A program made the translations under genes and the position numbers. The notes below the pieces were generated by a model. The model had not been told where the DNA came from and ran no database searches. It saw only the letters and a program-made list of their open reading frames with translations. Source: Microvirga lupini (GTDB lineage: Bacteria; Pseudomonadota; Alphaproteobacteria; Rhizobiales; Beijerinckiaceae). From it: a stretch of DNA of 64,000 bases. Location: assembly GCF_014191055.1 (NCBI RefSeq), contig NZ_JACHWB010000001.1, positions 401,875-465,874 of the forward strand, given 5' to 3'. Positions 35,026-45,317 of this stretch are shown piece by piece; positions within the stretch are counted from its first letter, which is position 1; every line of letters starts with the position of its first letter.

Positions 35026-35472
35026 TTACTGGGCCGGGGTTCCGCTCGGTGCCTGGGCGATGAGAGAGACCTTGCTGAAGCCGGCTGCACTGACCTGCCC
35101 CATGATCTCGACGATGCGCCCATAAGGGACAGCCCTGTCTCCGCGGACCAGCACCACCTGGGTCGGATCGGCGCTCGCCAGGGCTCTGAGCTTAGGCATC
35201 ATCGTGTCGGACGTGAGCGGCTCCTTGTCGAGGAACGGCTGGCCCTGCGCGTCGATGCTGACCACAACAGGCTGCTTTGGCTGTGACACCTTCGCGGCGG
35301 CTGTCTTCGGCAGGTTCACTGGAACGCCGACGGTCATAAGAGGCGCTGCCACCATGAAGATGATGAGCAGTACGAGCATCACATCGACGAGCGGCGTGAC
35401 ATTAATCTCGGACAGAGGTGCAACACCGAACTCGTCGTCCAGCTCGCCTGTGCGGAGCGGTCCCATACCCAT
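35026..35472 (-). CDS. exbD: ExbD/TolR-family biopolymer transport protein
   Basis: The 148-residue protein has one membrane helix after an acidic start (EINVTPLVDVMLVLLIIFMV), including the essential Asp in LVDVML, and a periplasmic domain (VVLVRGDRAVPYGRIVEIM). Its ATG overlaps the exbB stop by one base (TAATG), and tonB follows ten bases later. Gene order exbB-exbD-tonB is that of TonB systems rather than Tol. Confidence 0.93.
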   Translation of the reverse strand: MGMGPLRTGELDDEFGVAPLSEINVTPLVDVMLVLLIIFMVAAPLMTVGVPVNLPKTAAAKVSQPKQPVVVSIDAQGQPFLDKEPLTSDTMMPKLRALASADPTQVVLVRGDRAVPYGRIVEIMGQVSAAGFSKVSLIAQAPSGTPAQ

Positions 35473-36158
35473 TATTCGGCGGCCTCTGCGCGCAGATGGG
35501 GCTTGCGATCGCGCGCGAGCCGGTCACCGAGGGCCGTGATGCCCGCCGTGAAGGATTGCTGCAGGCGTCCGAGATCGGTGGTGAGCTTGTTGTAGGCAAT
35601 CACGGCCGGAATGGCGGCGACGAGGCCGATCGCTGTAGCAAACAGGGCTTCGGCGATGCCGGGCGCCACCACCGAGAGGCTGGTGTCCTGGCTGGCTGCG
35701 ATGGCGGAGAACGAATTCATGATGCCCCAGACCGTGCCGAACAGACCGATGAAGGGCGCAGCCGATCCCGTGGTGGCCAGGAACGGCAGCCCCACCTGGA
35801 GTTGGCGCATGTCGGCAGCAAGCGCAGCCCGCATGGCGCGCTCGATCCGCTCCCGCCGCTCCGCGCGGCTCTCCGACGGATCCTGATCGCGCCAGGCCTC
35901 CTGACCGGCGAGAATGATCCGCCCTGTCATCCTGGCTGATTGGGGGTGAAGCTTCTCGGCCGAGCGGGCTGACCGCTCAAAGGCACGCGCCTGATGGCGA
36001 ACGCTCCTGAAGCGCATGAGTTTCTCGACGACAATTGTCCAGCATCCAAGCGAGGCCAAGACAAGCAGGATCATCACTCCTTTGACGATCGGGTCGGCCT
36101 GCAGAAACAGGCCCATGAAAGAAAGATCGTGCGGGGCGGCAGGGACGATGTCATTCAT
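35472..36158 (-). CDS. exbB: ExbB-type proton channel (MotA/TolQ/ExbB family)
   Basis: The start at 36158 (MNDIVPAAPHDLSFMGLFLQ) is preferred over 36239 because the extra 27 residues have no family similarity. The 228-residue protein has three membrane helices (IVKGVMILLVLASLGCWTIV; GLPFLATTGSAAPFIGLFGT; LFATAIGLVAAIPAVIAYN). These form the proton channel with ExbD. The motif ATTGSAAPFIGLFGTVWG is characteristic. Confidence 0.93.
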   Translation of the reverse strand: MNDIVPAAPHDLSFMGLFLQADPIVKGVMILLVLASLGCWTIVVEKLMRFRSVRHQARAFERSARSAEKLHPQSARMTGRIILAGQEAWRDQDPSESRAERRERIERAMRAALAADMRQLQVGLPFLATTGSAAPFIGLFGTVWGIMNSFSAIAASQDTSLSVVAPGIAEALFATAIGLVAAIPAVIAYNKLTTDLGRLQQSFTAGITALGDRLARDRKPHLRAEAAE

Positions 36159-36168
36159 CACAGCAATC

Positions 36169-36633
36169 TCATTTCGTGAATGAAACGGTGTCGATCTTGG
36201 AAGAGGTCTCAAGGGCGGACAGGCACTCCTCCCGTGCACTCGCCGCGCCCTCGCAGGTCATGACATCATTGAGCAGAACGCTCCCGAACCGCGAGCAGCT
36301 CAAACCTGGAAAGTCGAAGAGCTTGATGAGGGTCTTGCGGCCCGGCACCGGGCCAACGTCGACGGCCAGCCTCTTGGCTGCGACACCGTCCGTGTCGAGG
36401 GCAAACAGATCGAGTTTCAGTGAGCGCCAGCTGTCGCCCTTCTGGTTGTCGATCAGGAAATAGGTTCGGCAATTCTCGCCCGCAGCCTCGATCCTGTTCA
36501 GTTCGATACGCAGAGGCGGGGGCGAAGCGCGGTCCTGGGCCAAAGCCGCTCCGCTGAAGGGAAGAAGCAGGGCAAGGCATGCCCATATGCTGCCTGTGCA
36601 ATATCCAGGCTCGTTCCACGTGCTTGTCCCCAT
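36169..36633 (-). CDS. small exported protein upstream of exbB
   Basis: The 154-residue protein has a hydrophobic signal segment (IWACLALLLPFSGAALAQ) and a mature part with four or more Cys (ENCRTYFLIDN, LSCSRFGS, VMTCEGAA, REECLSAL), suggesting disulfide bonds in the periplasm. Small exported proteins of this kind often precede exbB in rhizobial genomes, but I know no activity. It lies ten bases before the exbB start, so it is probably the first gene of the TonB operon. Confidence 0.75.
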   Translation of the reverse strand: MGTSTWNEPGYCTGSIWACLALLLPFSGAALAQDRASPPPLRIELNRIEAAGENCRTYFLIDNQKGDSWRSLKLDLFALDTDGVAAKRLAVDVGPVPGRKTLIKLFDFPGLSCSRFGSVLLNDVMTCEGAASAREECLSALETSSKIDTVSFTK

Positions 36634-37035
36634 GAACTCTTCCCTCTCGTTCGTATGGACGAGGGCGCAGGATGCGCCGTCTCACCGATGCGGAATCAAC
36701 CGCAGATGCTCCTTGGTTCGCCGGTCCGGCATAGGCTTGGAACCAGCGGGAGCTTCTCGTGAGATGATCAGAGGAAATATCTGGGAGAACTCATTCAGAT
36801 CAAGGGGTTATCCGAAAATCAGAGGCGTTCTAAAACAAGCCCTACGGTGTTGAGAACGGGGGTGATTTCGGCTCTTTAAAAAGCTTTCAAAGTAAATTTT
36901 TCCCATTTTTGATCGGGGTGATCCTGCCTGATGCCTCTCGACTATTCACGAATGTGCATCATCTGCGTTTCACAAAAATACCGCTTTGGAGAAGAACAAG
37001 GGGCGGACATAGGCTTTACATCAAGGAGTTTCAGC
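36634..37035. other. gene-free stretch between divergent genes
   Basis: I see no coding frame, RNA gene or repeat here. An AT-rich block around 36870-36910 probably carries the promoter of the small gene at 37036. The left side presumably holds the promoter of the TonB operon. Confidence 0.5.
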
Positions 37036-37137
37036 GTGGGTTTCAAAGGTCACGACAAACCCTTTCCCGCTTGGTATCCCTATGCCTTCGTCGGCGGGAT
37101 CGCTGCCCTTGCAACAGCGCTTTATGTGCTGGGCTGA
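37036..37137 (+). CDS. 33-residue predicted membrane peptide
   Basis: The GTG at 37036 follows a near-perfect AAGGAG ribosome-binding site eight bases upstream. The product is MGFKGHDKPFPAWYPYAFVG then one hydrophobic helix (GIAALATALYVLG). A longer frame from 36931 has no ribosome-binding site and odd composition. The Pro/aromatic motif PFPAWYPYAF before the helix looks like a membrane-interface sequence. It is a monocistronic gene with its own promoter region and trailing hairpins. Function unknown. Confidence 0.6.
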   Translation: MGFKGHDKPFPAWYPYAFVGGIAALATALYVLG

Positions 37138-37255
37138 CTACGTCGAGGCCACCTGGCTCACCAAGTCAGGCGCTTCCTGCCGAGGCGCTATGTTTCTCTC
37201 ATGTCAGAGTCAGATCATGAGTTTGCGGGCTTCATCATGCCCGTGACACTGCATC

Positions 37256-37331
37256 CCAAAGCGAAGCGAGGCAGTACATCCGTGCCTCGTTCACTTTTGG
37301 GAGAGTGTTGATCCTTGTGCAGGATCAACAC
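37256..37331. repeat. two consecutive hairpins downstream of the small peptide gene
   Basis: The first stem is an imperfect 18-bp arm pair (37256-37273 with 37283-37300) whose core CGAGGCA/TGCCTCG is perfect. The second is a perfect 11-bp stem GTGTTGATCCT/AGGATCAACAC (37305-37315 with 37321-37331) with a five-base loop. Neither has a clear T run. The rest of 37138-37485 shows nothing else. Confidence 0.6.
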
Positions 37332-37485
37332 GGTCATGATTGCCGGAATATGGTTAACACAATGTTAAAATTTGCTTCCCTAACGGAAGAGCTGGCGGCT
37401 GGCACTCCTCGAGTGCCCCAACCATCGAATCCGTTGAAGAAAGGAGGGCAAGTTCGACAGAGGAAACTTCCTCGTCCGCCCCTGG

Positions 37486-39003
37486 TCACATGACGGCGCC
37501 CACCTGCCAGGGAACGAACTCAAGGTCGCCATAGCCCAGCTCTTCCGATTTCGTGTGCTCTCCGGAGGCCACCTTCAGCAAAGTCTCGAAAATCTCCTGC
37601 CCTTTCGCCTCCAGGGAAACGCCATCGAGAATGTCACCGCAGTTGATGTCCATGTCGTCTATCATGCGGCGGTAAATGTCCGAGTTGGTAGAGAGCTTGA
37701 GGGACGGTGCCGGCTTGCAGCCGAAAGCGGAGCCACGACCCGTGGTGAAGGCGATGAGGTTCGCGCCGCCAGCCACCTGGCCCGTTGCGGCAACAGGATC
37801 GTAGCCGGGCGTGTCCATATAGACGAAGCCATGATCCTTGACCTGCTCGGCATATTCGTACACGGCCTGCAGTGTGGAGCGCCCACCCTTGGCGGAGGCG
37901 CCCAGGGACTTTTCGAGGATCGTCGTGAGGCCGCCTGCCTTGTTGCCCGGTGAGGGGTTGTTGTTCATCTCGCCGCCGTTGCGTTCCGTATAGGCCTCCC
38001 ACCATCTGATCCGTGCAACGAGCTTCTCGCCGACTTCCCGCGTTGCAGCCCGGCGGGTGAGCAAATGCTCTGCGCCGTAGATCTCCGGCGTCTCAGACAG
38101 AATGGATGTCCCGCCGTGCCGGACAAGCAGGTCGGAAGCGACGCCCAAGGCCGGATTGGCCGTGAGGCCGGAATAGCCGTCAGATCCGCCGCATTGGAGA
38201 GCCAGGATCAGCTCGGAAGCCGGGCGGGTCTCACGCTGGGCTCTGGCGGCAATCGGCAGCATGTCTTTCACCGCGTCGACGATGGCTTGGACCGTCTTTC
38301 GAGTGCCGCCTGTCTCCTGGATGGTCAGCGTGCGAAATGTCTCCGTTTCGGTGAGGCCATATTCCTGCTTCATGCGTCCAATCTGGAACACTTCGCACCC
38401 CAGACCGACCATAATCACGCCCGCGAAATTGGGGTGGCTAGCATAGCCCCACTGGGTCCGGCGCAGGATCTCGAAACCCTCGCCATAAGCCGCATGGCCA
38501 CAGCCCGTGCCATGAACGATGGCCACGATGCCGTCGATTCCAGGATAGTCGCGCAAGACGCCTGAGCGCTCCACCTCTGCCGCGGCAAAGCGGGCGACCG
38601 AGGCCGAGCAGTTCACGGAGGTGAGGATGCCGATATAGTTGCGGGTGCCGGTCTTGCCGGAGGCTCGTCGGTAGCCCTGAAAGGTCGCCTGCAGCTCCGG
38701 CGGCAGCAGATCGTCGTCTCCTGCCTCGGCGCAGAAGGCATAGTCCCGCTCGAAATCGTGCAGGCCCACATTGTGTTCATGCACCCACTCGCCCGGCGCG
38801 ATATGGCTCTTGGCGAAACCGATGATCTGGCCGAACTTTCGGATCGGCTCTCCCTCGCTGATCGGTTCCACGGCCATCTTGTGGCCGCGCAGGATGCGCT
38901 CGCGGGCCGTCAGCCCGGCAGCGTCGGCGCCCTGGTTCACGAGATCGATGGCAATGACGACGTTGTCGTCAGGTGAAAGACGGATGGTCCGTGGTGTGTT
39001 CAT
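37486..39003 (-). CDS. UxaA-family altronate/galactarate-type dehydratase
   Basis: The 505-residue protein has an N-terminal SAF domain (RILRGHKMAVEPISEGEPIRK) and the large UxaA/GarD catalytic domain (TSVNCSASVARF, HGTGCGHAAYG, LALQCGGSDGYSGLTANPALG, TTGRGSAFGCKPAPSLKLSTN). Cysteines in these motifs fit an iron-containing sugar-acid dehydratase. It would remove water from D-altronate or a related aldonic/aldaric acid. It ends the TRAP transporter operon, pointing to imported sugar acids as substrate. The ATG at 39003 is used; a GTG lies three codons upstream. Confidence 0.9.
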   Translation of the reverse strand: MNTPRTIRLSPDDNVVIAIDLVNQGADAAGLTARERILRGHKMAVEPISEGEPIRKFGQIIGFAKSHIAPGEWVHEHNVGLHDFERDYAFCAEAGDDDLLPPELQATFQGYRRASGKTGTRNYIGILTSVNCSASVARFAAAEVERSGVLRDYPGIDGIVAIVHGTGCGHAAYGEGFEILRRTQWGYASHPNFAGVIMVGLGCEVFQIGRMKQEYGLTETETFRTLTIQETGGTRKTVQAIVDAVKDMLPIAARAQRETRPASELILALQCGGSDGYSGLTANPALGVASDLLVRHGGTSILSETPEIYGAEHLLTRRAATREVGEKLVARIRWWEAYTERNGGEMNNNPSPGNKAGGLTTILEKSLGASAKGGRSTLQAVYEYAEQVKDHGFVYMDTPGYDPVAATGQVAGGANLIAFTTGRGSAFGCKPAPSLKLSTNSDIYRRMIDDMDINCGDILDGVSLEAKGQEIFETLLKVASGEHTKSEELGYGDLEFVPWQVGAVM

Positions 39004-39021
39004 GACAATCACTTTTCGAAA

Positions 39022-40377
39022 TCAAAGGTAGCCGATTTCCTTGAGGAATCGCGGCAGCCAAAGAACGGTTTCTGGGACAAAGGTGATGAGGAGGAGGACG
39101 AGGAGCAAGGGCACCAGCCAAGGAGCACAGGCCTTCATGCACTCCTCGAAGGATATTTTTGCCACACGGGTTAGCACGTAAAGGACCATCCCGACAGGAG
39201 GGGTCAGCAGTCCGATCATCAGGTTCAGCACCATTATGAGCCCGAAATGAACCGGGTCGATTCCGAGCTTTATGGCAACCGGTAGCAGCACTGGCGTCAG
39301 GATGGTAATGGCTGCAATCGTCTCCATGAAGCAGCCGACGATCAACAGGAAGACGTTCACCAGAAGCAGGAAGGTGATCGGATCGGCCGCATAGGTGATG
39401 ATCCACTCACCAAGGGCATCGGTGGTGCGGGTCGTGGTCAGCACCCAACCAAAGATCGAAGCCCCTGCCACGATGAGAAGAACCACGGCTGTTGTCTCAA
39501 TCGTGTCCATGGTGACACGGATAAACTGGCGCAGGCTCAGCACCGAATAGCGGGGTCGCTGCCCGCGCGCCGCAAGCACCAGGTTGAAACTGCGATGAAT
39601 TACGGTCGACAGCAGAAGTGCGTAGGCGCAGGCGAAGACAGCCGCTTCCGTGGGAGTAAACAGGCCGAAGCTCATGCCGCCGATGATGATGGCAGGCGTC
39701 AGAAGAGGCAGAAAGGCATTGAGGAACGAACGCCCTAGGCGGCCAAGCTCGAACCGCGCATCGCGCCCGATTCCATAATGATGCGCATAGAGAGCCACAG
39801 TGGCCGACATGAAGAGGGCCATGATCAGGCCGGGGATGATTCCTGCAACGAAGAGCGCATTGATCGAGGCATTGGCCACGACGCCGTAGATGACGAGGGG
39901 GAGGGATGGCGGAATGATCGGCCCGATGGTCGATGAGGCGGCCGTGAGGCCCACGGCGAATTTTGTGTCGTAGCCATGGTCACGCATGGCCTTGATCTCG
40001 ATCGTCCCGAGGCCGCCTGCGTCCGCAACGGCGGTTCCGGACATTCCGGCGAAGATGACGGAACCGGCGACGTTCACGTGGCCAAGGCCACCCCTGAGCC
40101 AGCCGACAGCTGCAACGGCGAAATCATAGATCTGCTTGGTGATCCCGGCGGAGTTCATCAGGTTGCCGGCCATGATGAAGAAGGGAACGGCGAGTAGCGG
40201 GAAGGAGTCGACGCCATTCACCATGCGGTGAATCACCGTAATCACCGGAGTGGTGATTTCGCCCGTCAGGTTTCCGACAAACAGAAACAGGAGCGAGGAA
40301 CCGGCCAGGGCCACTGCAATCGGGACGCCGATGACGATCATGACCAGCAGCGCGACAAGCATCAGAGTAATGAGCAT
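39022..40377 (-). CDS. TRAP transporter large permease (DctM type)
   Basis: The 451-residue polytopic protein has the TRAP large-subunit hallmarks: GVPIAVALAGSSLLF, a repeated helical hairpin with FAGMSGTAVADAGGLGTIEIKA, SSTIGPIIPPSLPLVIYG and the C-terminal GLLTPPVGMVLYVLTRVAKI. It carries the substrate and sodium ions across the inner membrane. It lies between the small permease and the dehydratase. Confidence 0.93.
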   Translation of the reverse strand: MLITLMLVALLVMIVIGVPIAVALAGSSLLFLFVGNLTGEITTPVITVIHRMVNGVDSFPLLAVPFFIMAGNLMNSAGITKQIYDFAVAAVGWLRGGLGHVNVAGSVIFAGMSGTAVADAGGLGTIEIKAMRDHGYDTKFAVGLTAASSTIGPIIPPSLPLVIYGVVANASINALFVAGIIPGLIMALFMSATVALYAHHYGIGRDARFELGRLGRSFLNAFLPLLTPAIIIGGMSFGLFTPTEAAVFACAYALLLSTVIHRSFNLVLAARGQRPRYSVLSLRQFIRVTMDTIETTAVVLLIVAGASIFGWVLTTTRTTDALGEWIITYAADPITFLLLVNVFLLIVGCFMETIAAITILTPVLLPVAIKLGIDPVHFGLIMVLNLMIGLLTPPVGMVLYVLTRVAKISFEECMKACAPWLVPLLLVLLLITFVPETVLWLPRFLKEIGYL

Positions 40378-40391
40378 GGAGATTTCCGCCC

Positions 40392-41003
40392 TTAGTCGAT
40401 GGTCAGGCCGTGAGGGGCATCCGCCTCACGGCCGCGGAGACGCCGCAGGAAGCGCAGGATCGCATGCACGGTCACGCCAACCAGGGCCGCGGAAACCGCC
40501 CAGTAGAGATAGCTTTTCGGAATGTCGATGGAGACCATGTAGCCCGGAGCAAGGGCGCCGAGCTGATAGGCATACCATGCCATGGCGCCACAGAAGAGGG
40601 CAACAAGGCCGTCTACTGCAACAAGGGTCCAGTGCCTGGCCCCACGGGGAAGGTAGACGAGAAGGGCCTCCACGGCGATATGGGAGCCCTTGCGCATGGC
40701 CGTCACCGAGCCGACAAAGGTGACGAGGATGAGGAGATAGCGGGCAATCTCCTCCGTCCATCCCAAGGAGTTGTTCAGGACGTAGCGGGTGAAGAACTGC
40801 AGGAAGACGATTCCGAACAGAATCCAGAAAATCGCAAAAATCACGGCATCGGACCACCGAAGGTCGGAGAGATCCACATGCGCTTCCTCTTCCCGCCATT
40901 GCTCGAAGAGCTCATCCATCTCCCGGTGAATGTCGTCCGGGGGAGTCGCATCGACCCTCCCTTTGGTCATGACGGGGGCCTGGGTGTTCTGCATTACGGG
41001 CAT
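40392..41003 (-). CDS. TRAP transporter small permease (DctQ type)
   Basis: The 203-residue protein has a charged N-terminal extension of about 50 residues before four helices (AVIFAIFWILFGIVFLQFF, YLLILVTFVGSVTAM, LVAVDGLVALFCGAMAWYA, LYWAVSAALVGVTVHAIL). The interface motif NSLGWTEEIARYLLI is typical of DctQ. The extended acidic tail before the first helix is longer than usual. The start at 41003 has a GGAAAG ribosome-binding site. Confidence 0.9.
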   Translation of the reverse strand: MPVMQNTQAPVMTKGRVDATPPDDIHREMDELFEQWREEEAHVDLSDLRWSDAVIFAIFWILFGIVFLQFFTRYVLNNSLGWTEEIARYLLILVTFVGSVTAMRKGSHIAVEALLVYLPRGARHWTLVAVDGLVALFCGAMAWYAYQLGALAPGYMVSIDIPKSYLYWAVSAALVGVTVHAILRFLRRLRGREADAPHGLTID

Positions 41004-41068
41004 TCTTTCCAGCTTTCCTCAACGAGGGGCGTGAGGCTCTCTCGAGGAAGAGGGCCTCCGCTGTCGTG

Positions 41069-42064
41069 CTAGTTGGTGGTTGCCTTGATCGCCTGGAGAC
41101 GGTCGTAGACTGTCTTGTCCCAGGTCGCGTCAGGACCCATGTGCATCTTGACCACGGCTTCGCGGAACGGCGTCCGATCCACCGCGACCACGTTCTTGCC
41201 CTGTCCCTTGAACCAGTCGACCAACTCCTTCTCCATCTTGACGATGTCGTCGGTGCATTTGTCGGCCGCCTCCTGCAGGATTTCGGTCAGGGCCTTCTGC
41301 TCGTCGGCCGAGAGGCGCTTCATCGTGCCGCCGGACACGATGGTGAGAAGGGCATCCGTGATGTGCCCCGTCAGCACGATATTCTTCTGAACCTCGTGGA
41401 ACTTCTTGGCCTGGATGGTGACGAGCGGGTTTTCCTGCGCGTCCACCACGCCTTGCGAGAGCGCCAGATAAACCTCCGCGAAGGCGATCGGCGTCGGGTT
41501 GGCCCCGACAGCTCTCGGGAACATGGTGTAGAGCGGCGCATCGGGCACGCGGATCTTCACCCCCTTCATGTCCTCGGGCTTGGTGATGTCCTTGTTCGCC
41601 GTCACGTGCCGCTCGCCGTAGTAGGTAAGGCTCACGACCCTGTGTCCGGTCTTCTTCTCGTATCCCTGGCCAAGCTCCTTGAAGAGATCGGATTTCCGGA
41701 AAGCATTCCAATGGCCAAAATCGCGGAACATGTAGGGTGCGCCGCCGATGGCGACCGGTCCATGGGCGCGGCCGGCGAAGAGCTGGCCCGTATAGATGAT
41801 ATCGACTGTGCCGAGGGACAGGCCTTCGTTGATGTCGCTCTCCTTGCCAAGCGATGAGGCCGGGAAGACCTCGATCGTATACTTCCCATTGGTCCGCTTC
41901 TTAAGTTCCTCACCTGCCCAGAGGGCCCACTTATGATAAGGCTCGGATGCCTCATAGACATGCGCCCATTTGAGCTTGGTCTGAGCGCTGGCCGGCAAGG
42001 CGGGGAGGGCGACAGTCGCGGCCGCAATCAGGCCGAAGGCTAGGCGGCGGGTCAAAGATGGCAT
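41069..42064 (-). CDS. TRAP transporter substrate-binding protein (DctP type)
   Basis: The start at 42064 (MPSLTRRLAFGLIAAATVAL) has GGAGG seven bases upstream and opens a signal peptide. The 331-residue product is a DctP-type binding protein (TKLKWAHVYEASEPYHKWA, the conserved Arg in KGVKIRVPDAP that binds the substrate carboxylate, and VVDAQENPLVTIQAKKFHEV). It captures an organic or sugar acid in the periplasm. It is divergent from a GntR regulator. Confidence 0.92.
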   Translation of the reverse strand: MPSLTRRLAFGLIAAATVALPALPASAQTKLKWAHVYEASEPYHKWALWAGEELKKRTNGKYTIEVFPASSLGKESDINEGLSLGTVDIIYTGQLFAGRAHGPVAIGGAPYMFRDFGHWNAFRKSDLFKELGQGYEKKTGHRVVSLTYYGERHVTANKDITKPEDMKGVKIRVPDAPLYTMFPRAVGANPTPIAFAEVYLALSQGVVDAQENPLVTIQAKKFHEVQKNIVLTGHITDALLTIVSGGTMKRLSADEQKALTEILQEAADKCTDDIVKMEKELVDWFKGQGKNVVAVDRTPFREAVVKMHMGPDATWDKTVYDRLQAIKATTN

Positions 42065-42172
42065 AGGCGTTCCTCCGAAAAGCCCGGCTCTGCGGCCGGT
42101 GCGTGATGACTGGCGGGTGATGTTCCCGCCAGAGGCACCCGACAAGCTGGTGGCTTTCGCCCATCGGTTGGG

Positions 42173-42184
42173 CTAACATGTTAG
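42173..42184. promoter_or_regulatory. palindrome CTAACATGTTAG, probable GntR operator
   Basis: A perfect 12-bp palindrome ends five bases before the GntR start codon and lies 109 bases upstream of the TRAP binding protein. FCD-type regulators bind dyads of this size, often overlapping promoters. A CCTAACAT half-site recurs near 42988 downstream of the regulator gene. Confidence 0.55.
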
Positions 42185-42188
42185 GCAA

Positions 42189-42905
42189 ATGGACGCGTTC
42201 GACAAGAGAAAATACTACGAATTCCTAACTCCCTTGGAACGAGGCCCGCGGGGAAATACGACCGAGCAGGTTGAGCGCTCGCTTCGGGCAGCCATCGTCG
42301 ATCTCGAGTTCGCGCCTGGCGAGTTCATCGACAAGGGGGCGGTTTGCGTCGCCCTGGGGGTGTCCCGGTTCCCCATTTCAGAGGCACTGACACGCCTTGC
42401 CACGGAGGGACTTGTCGAAATCCTGCCTCAACGCGGCAGCCGGGCCGCCCGCATCCGCCTGTCGGAAATCCAAGAATCGATGCTGATTCGCCAAGCCCTC
42501 GAATGCATGGTGGCGGAAAAGGCGGCCGAGCACCTTTCGGCAGCCGATATGGAAGCTCTTCGTGAAAACCTGCTGGCCCAGCAGGAGGCCGTCGAGCGGG
42601 GGGATCGCCCTGGCTTCTATGCTCTCGACCTGCAGTTTCATGCGATCCTGGTCGAAGGACTGAATCTCCCCCGCGTGGCTGCCGTGATCGATGCATCCCG
42701 TGCCAATATCGACCGGGTGCGCCGACTCCTCTCATCGCCACGGCGGCATACCGTGACCTTGGCCGAACATCGTGAGATCTTCCACGCCCTGGAAACCCGG
42801 AACTCTCATGCGGCGCACAAAGCCATGGCGGCTCACCTCCAGGCGGTGATGGACGAATTGGGACGCTTCTCGGCCGAGCATGCGGATGTCTTCGTGCATA
42901 GCTGA
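42189..42905 (+). CDS. GntR/FadR-type (FCD) regulator of the TRAP operon
   Basis: The 238-residue protein has a winged-helix DNA-binding domain (QVERSLRAAIVDLEFAPGEF, then VCVALGVSRFPISEALTRL) and an FCD ligand domain with the metal-binding His pattern (DLQFHAILVEG, LAEHREIFHALE, HKAMAAHLQAVM). It probably represses the divergent TRAP transporter and dehydratase genes until the sugar acid or a product binds. The ATG at 42189 is almost touching the palindrome, so bound regulator would also block its own gene. Confidence 0.9.
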   Translation: MDAFDKRKYYEFLTPLERGPRGNTTEQVERSLRAAIVDLEFAPGEFIDKGAVCVALGVSRFPISEALTRLATEGLVEILPQRGSRAARIRLSEIQESMLIRQALECMVAEKAAEHLSAADMEALRENLLAQQEAVERGDRPGFYALDLQFHAILVEGLNLPRVAAVIDASRANIDRVRRLLSSPRRHTVTLAEHREIFHALETRNSHAAHKAMAAHLQAVMDELGRFSAEHADVFVHS

Positions 42906-43039
42906 TTGGTGGAGACGAAAGGGTTGGCCGGATTGGTTCGGCGGTGGCTCGGCAGGATTAGTTGAAGGGTCTGGAAGCCCTATCCCCAGGCCTAACATCC
43001 GCATTGTTGCACCTATGGCCAGATGGTGTTTCTTTCCTA

Positions 43040-44299
<1,260 letters not shown>

Positions 44300-44302
44300 T
44301 CC

Positions 44303-45316
44303 ATGGCACGCATGACGATGATCGAAGCCATCCGGGACGCGATGGATGTGATGATGGCGCGCGATGAGCGTGTCGTGGTCTTCGGCGAGGATGTCGGCTA
44401 CTTCGGCGGCGTCTTCCGCTGCACGGCAGGCCTCCAGCAGAAATACGGTAAGACCCGGTGTTTCGATGCTCCCATCAATGAGGCCGGCATCGTCGGAGCG
44501 GCGATTGGCATGGCGGCTTACGGGCTTCATCCCTGTATCGAGATCCAGTTCGCCGATTACATGTACCCGGCCTATGACCAGATCGTATCCGAGGCAGCCC
44601 GCCTGCGGTATCGCTCGAACAGCGAGTTCACCTGTCCGCTCGTCGTCCGCATGCCAACCGGCGGCGGCATCTTCGGTGGGCAGACTCACAGTCAGAGTCC
44701 CGAAGCCCTGTTCACCCATGTATCGGGATTGAAAACCGTCGTGCCGTCAAATCCTCACGATGCCAAAGGCCTCCTCATTGCGGCCATCGAGGATCCGGAT
44801 CCGGTTATCTTCCTGGAACCGAAGCGGCTCTATAATGGACCTTTCGATGGCCATCACGATCGCCCGATCACGCCATGGTCGAAGCATGACCTCGGCGAGG
44901 TGCCAAGCGGCCATTTCACGTTGCCACTCGGAAAGGCATCGATCGTGCGGGAGGGAGCGGCCGTGACCGTGCTGGCCTACGGGACAATGGTCTATGTGGC
45001 TCAGGCGGCTGCGGCCGAAACGGGCGTCGATGCGGAGATCATTGATCTGCGCACCTTGCTTCCCCTCGATATGGAGACCATCGTTGCGTCCGTCAGGAAA
45101 ACGGGACGTTGCGTGATCGTCCATGAGGCGACGCTCACGTCCGGGTTCGGGGCTGAGCTGGCGGCCCTTGTCCAAGAGGCCTGCTTCTTCCAACTCGAGG
45201 CGCCGATAGCGCGTGTGACGGGATGGGACACGCCATATCCTCATGCACAGGAATGGGACTATTTCCCAGGACCTGCACGGGTCGGACGTGCGCTTGTCGA
45301 AACGCTGGAGGCCTGA
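44303..45316 (+). CDS. branched-chain 2-oxoacid dehydrogenase E1 beta subunit
   Basis: The 337-residue partner of E1-alpha has the conserved N-terminus MTMIEAIRDAMDVMMARDER, then VVVFGEDVGYFGGVFRCTAG, the central RMPTGGGIFGGQTHSQSPEA (tetramer and thiamine contacts) and the C-terminal VHEATLTSGFGAELAALVQE. It starts three bases after E1-alpha ends and is followed by the E2 gene one base after its stop. Confidence 0.95.
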   Translation: MARMTMIEAIRDAMDVMMARDERVVVFGEDVGYFGGVFRCTAGLQQKYGKTRCFDAPINEAGIVGAAIGMAAYGLHPCIEIQFADYMYPAYDQIVSEAARLRYRSNSEFTCPLVVRMPTGGGIFGGQTHSQSPEALFTHVSGLKTVVPSNPHDAKGLLIAAIEDPDPVIFLEPKRLYNGPFDGHHDRPITPWSKHDLGEVPSGHFTLPLGKASIVREGAAVTVLAYGTMVYVAQAAAAETGVDAEIIDLRTLLPLDMETIVASVRKTGRCVIVHEATLTSGFGAELAALVQEACFFQLEAPIARVTGWDTPYPHAQEWDYFPGPARVGRALVETLEA

Positions 45317-45317
45317 C

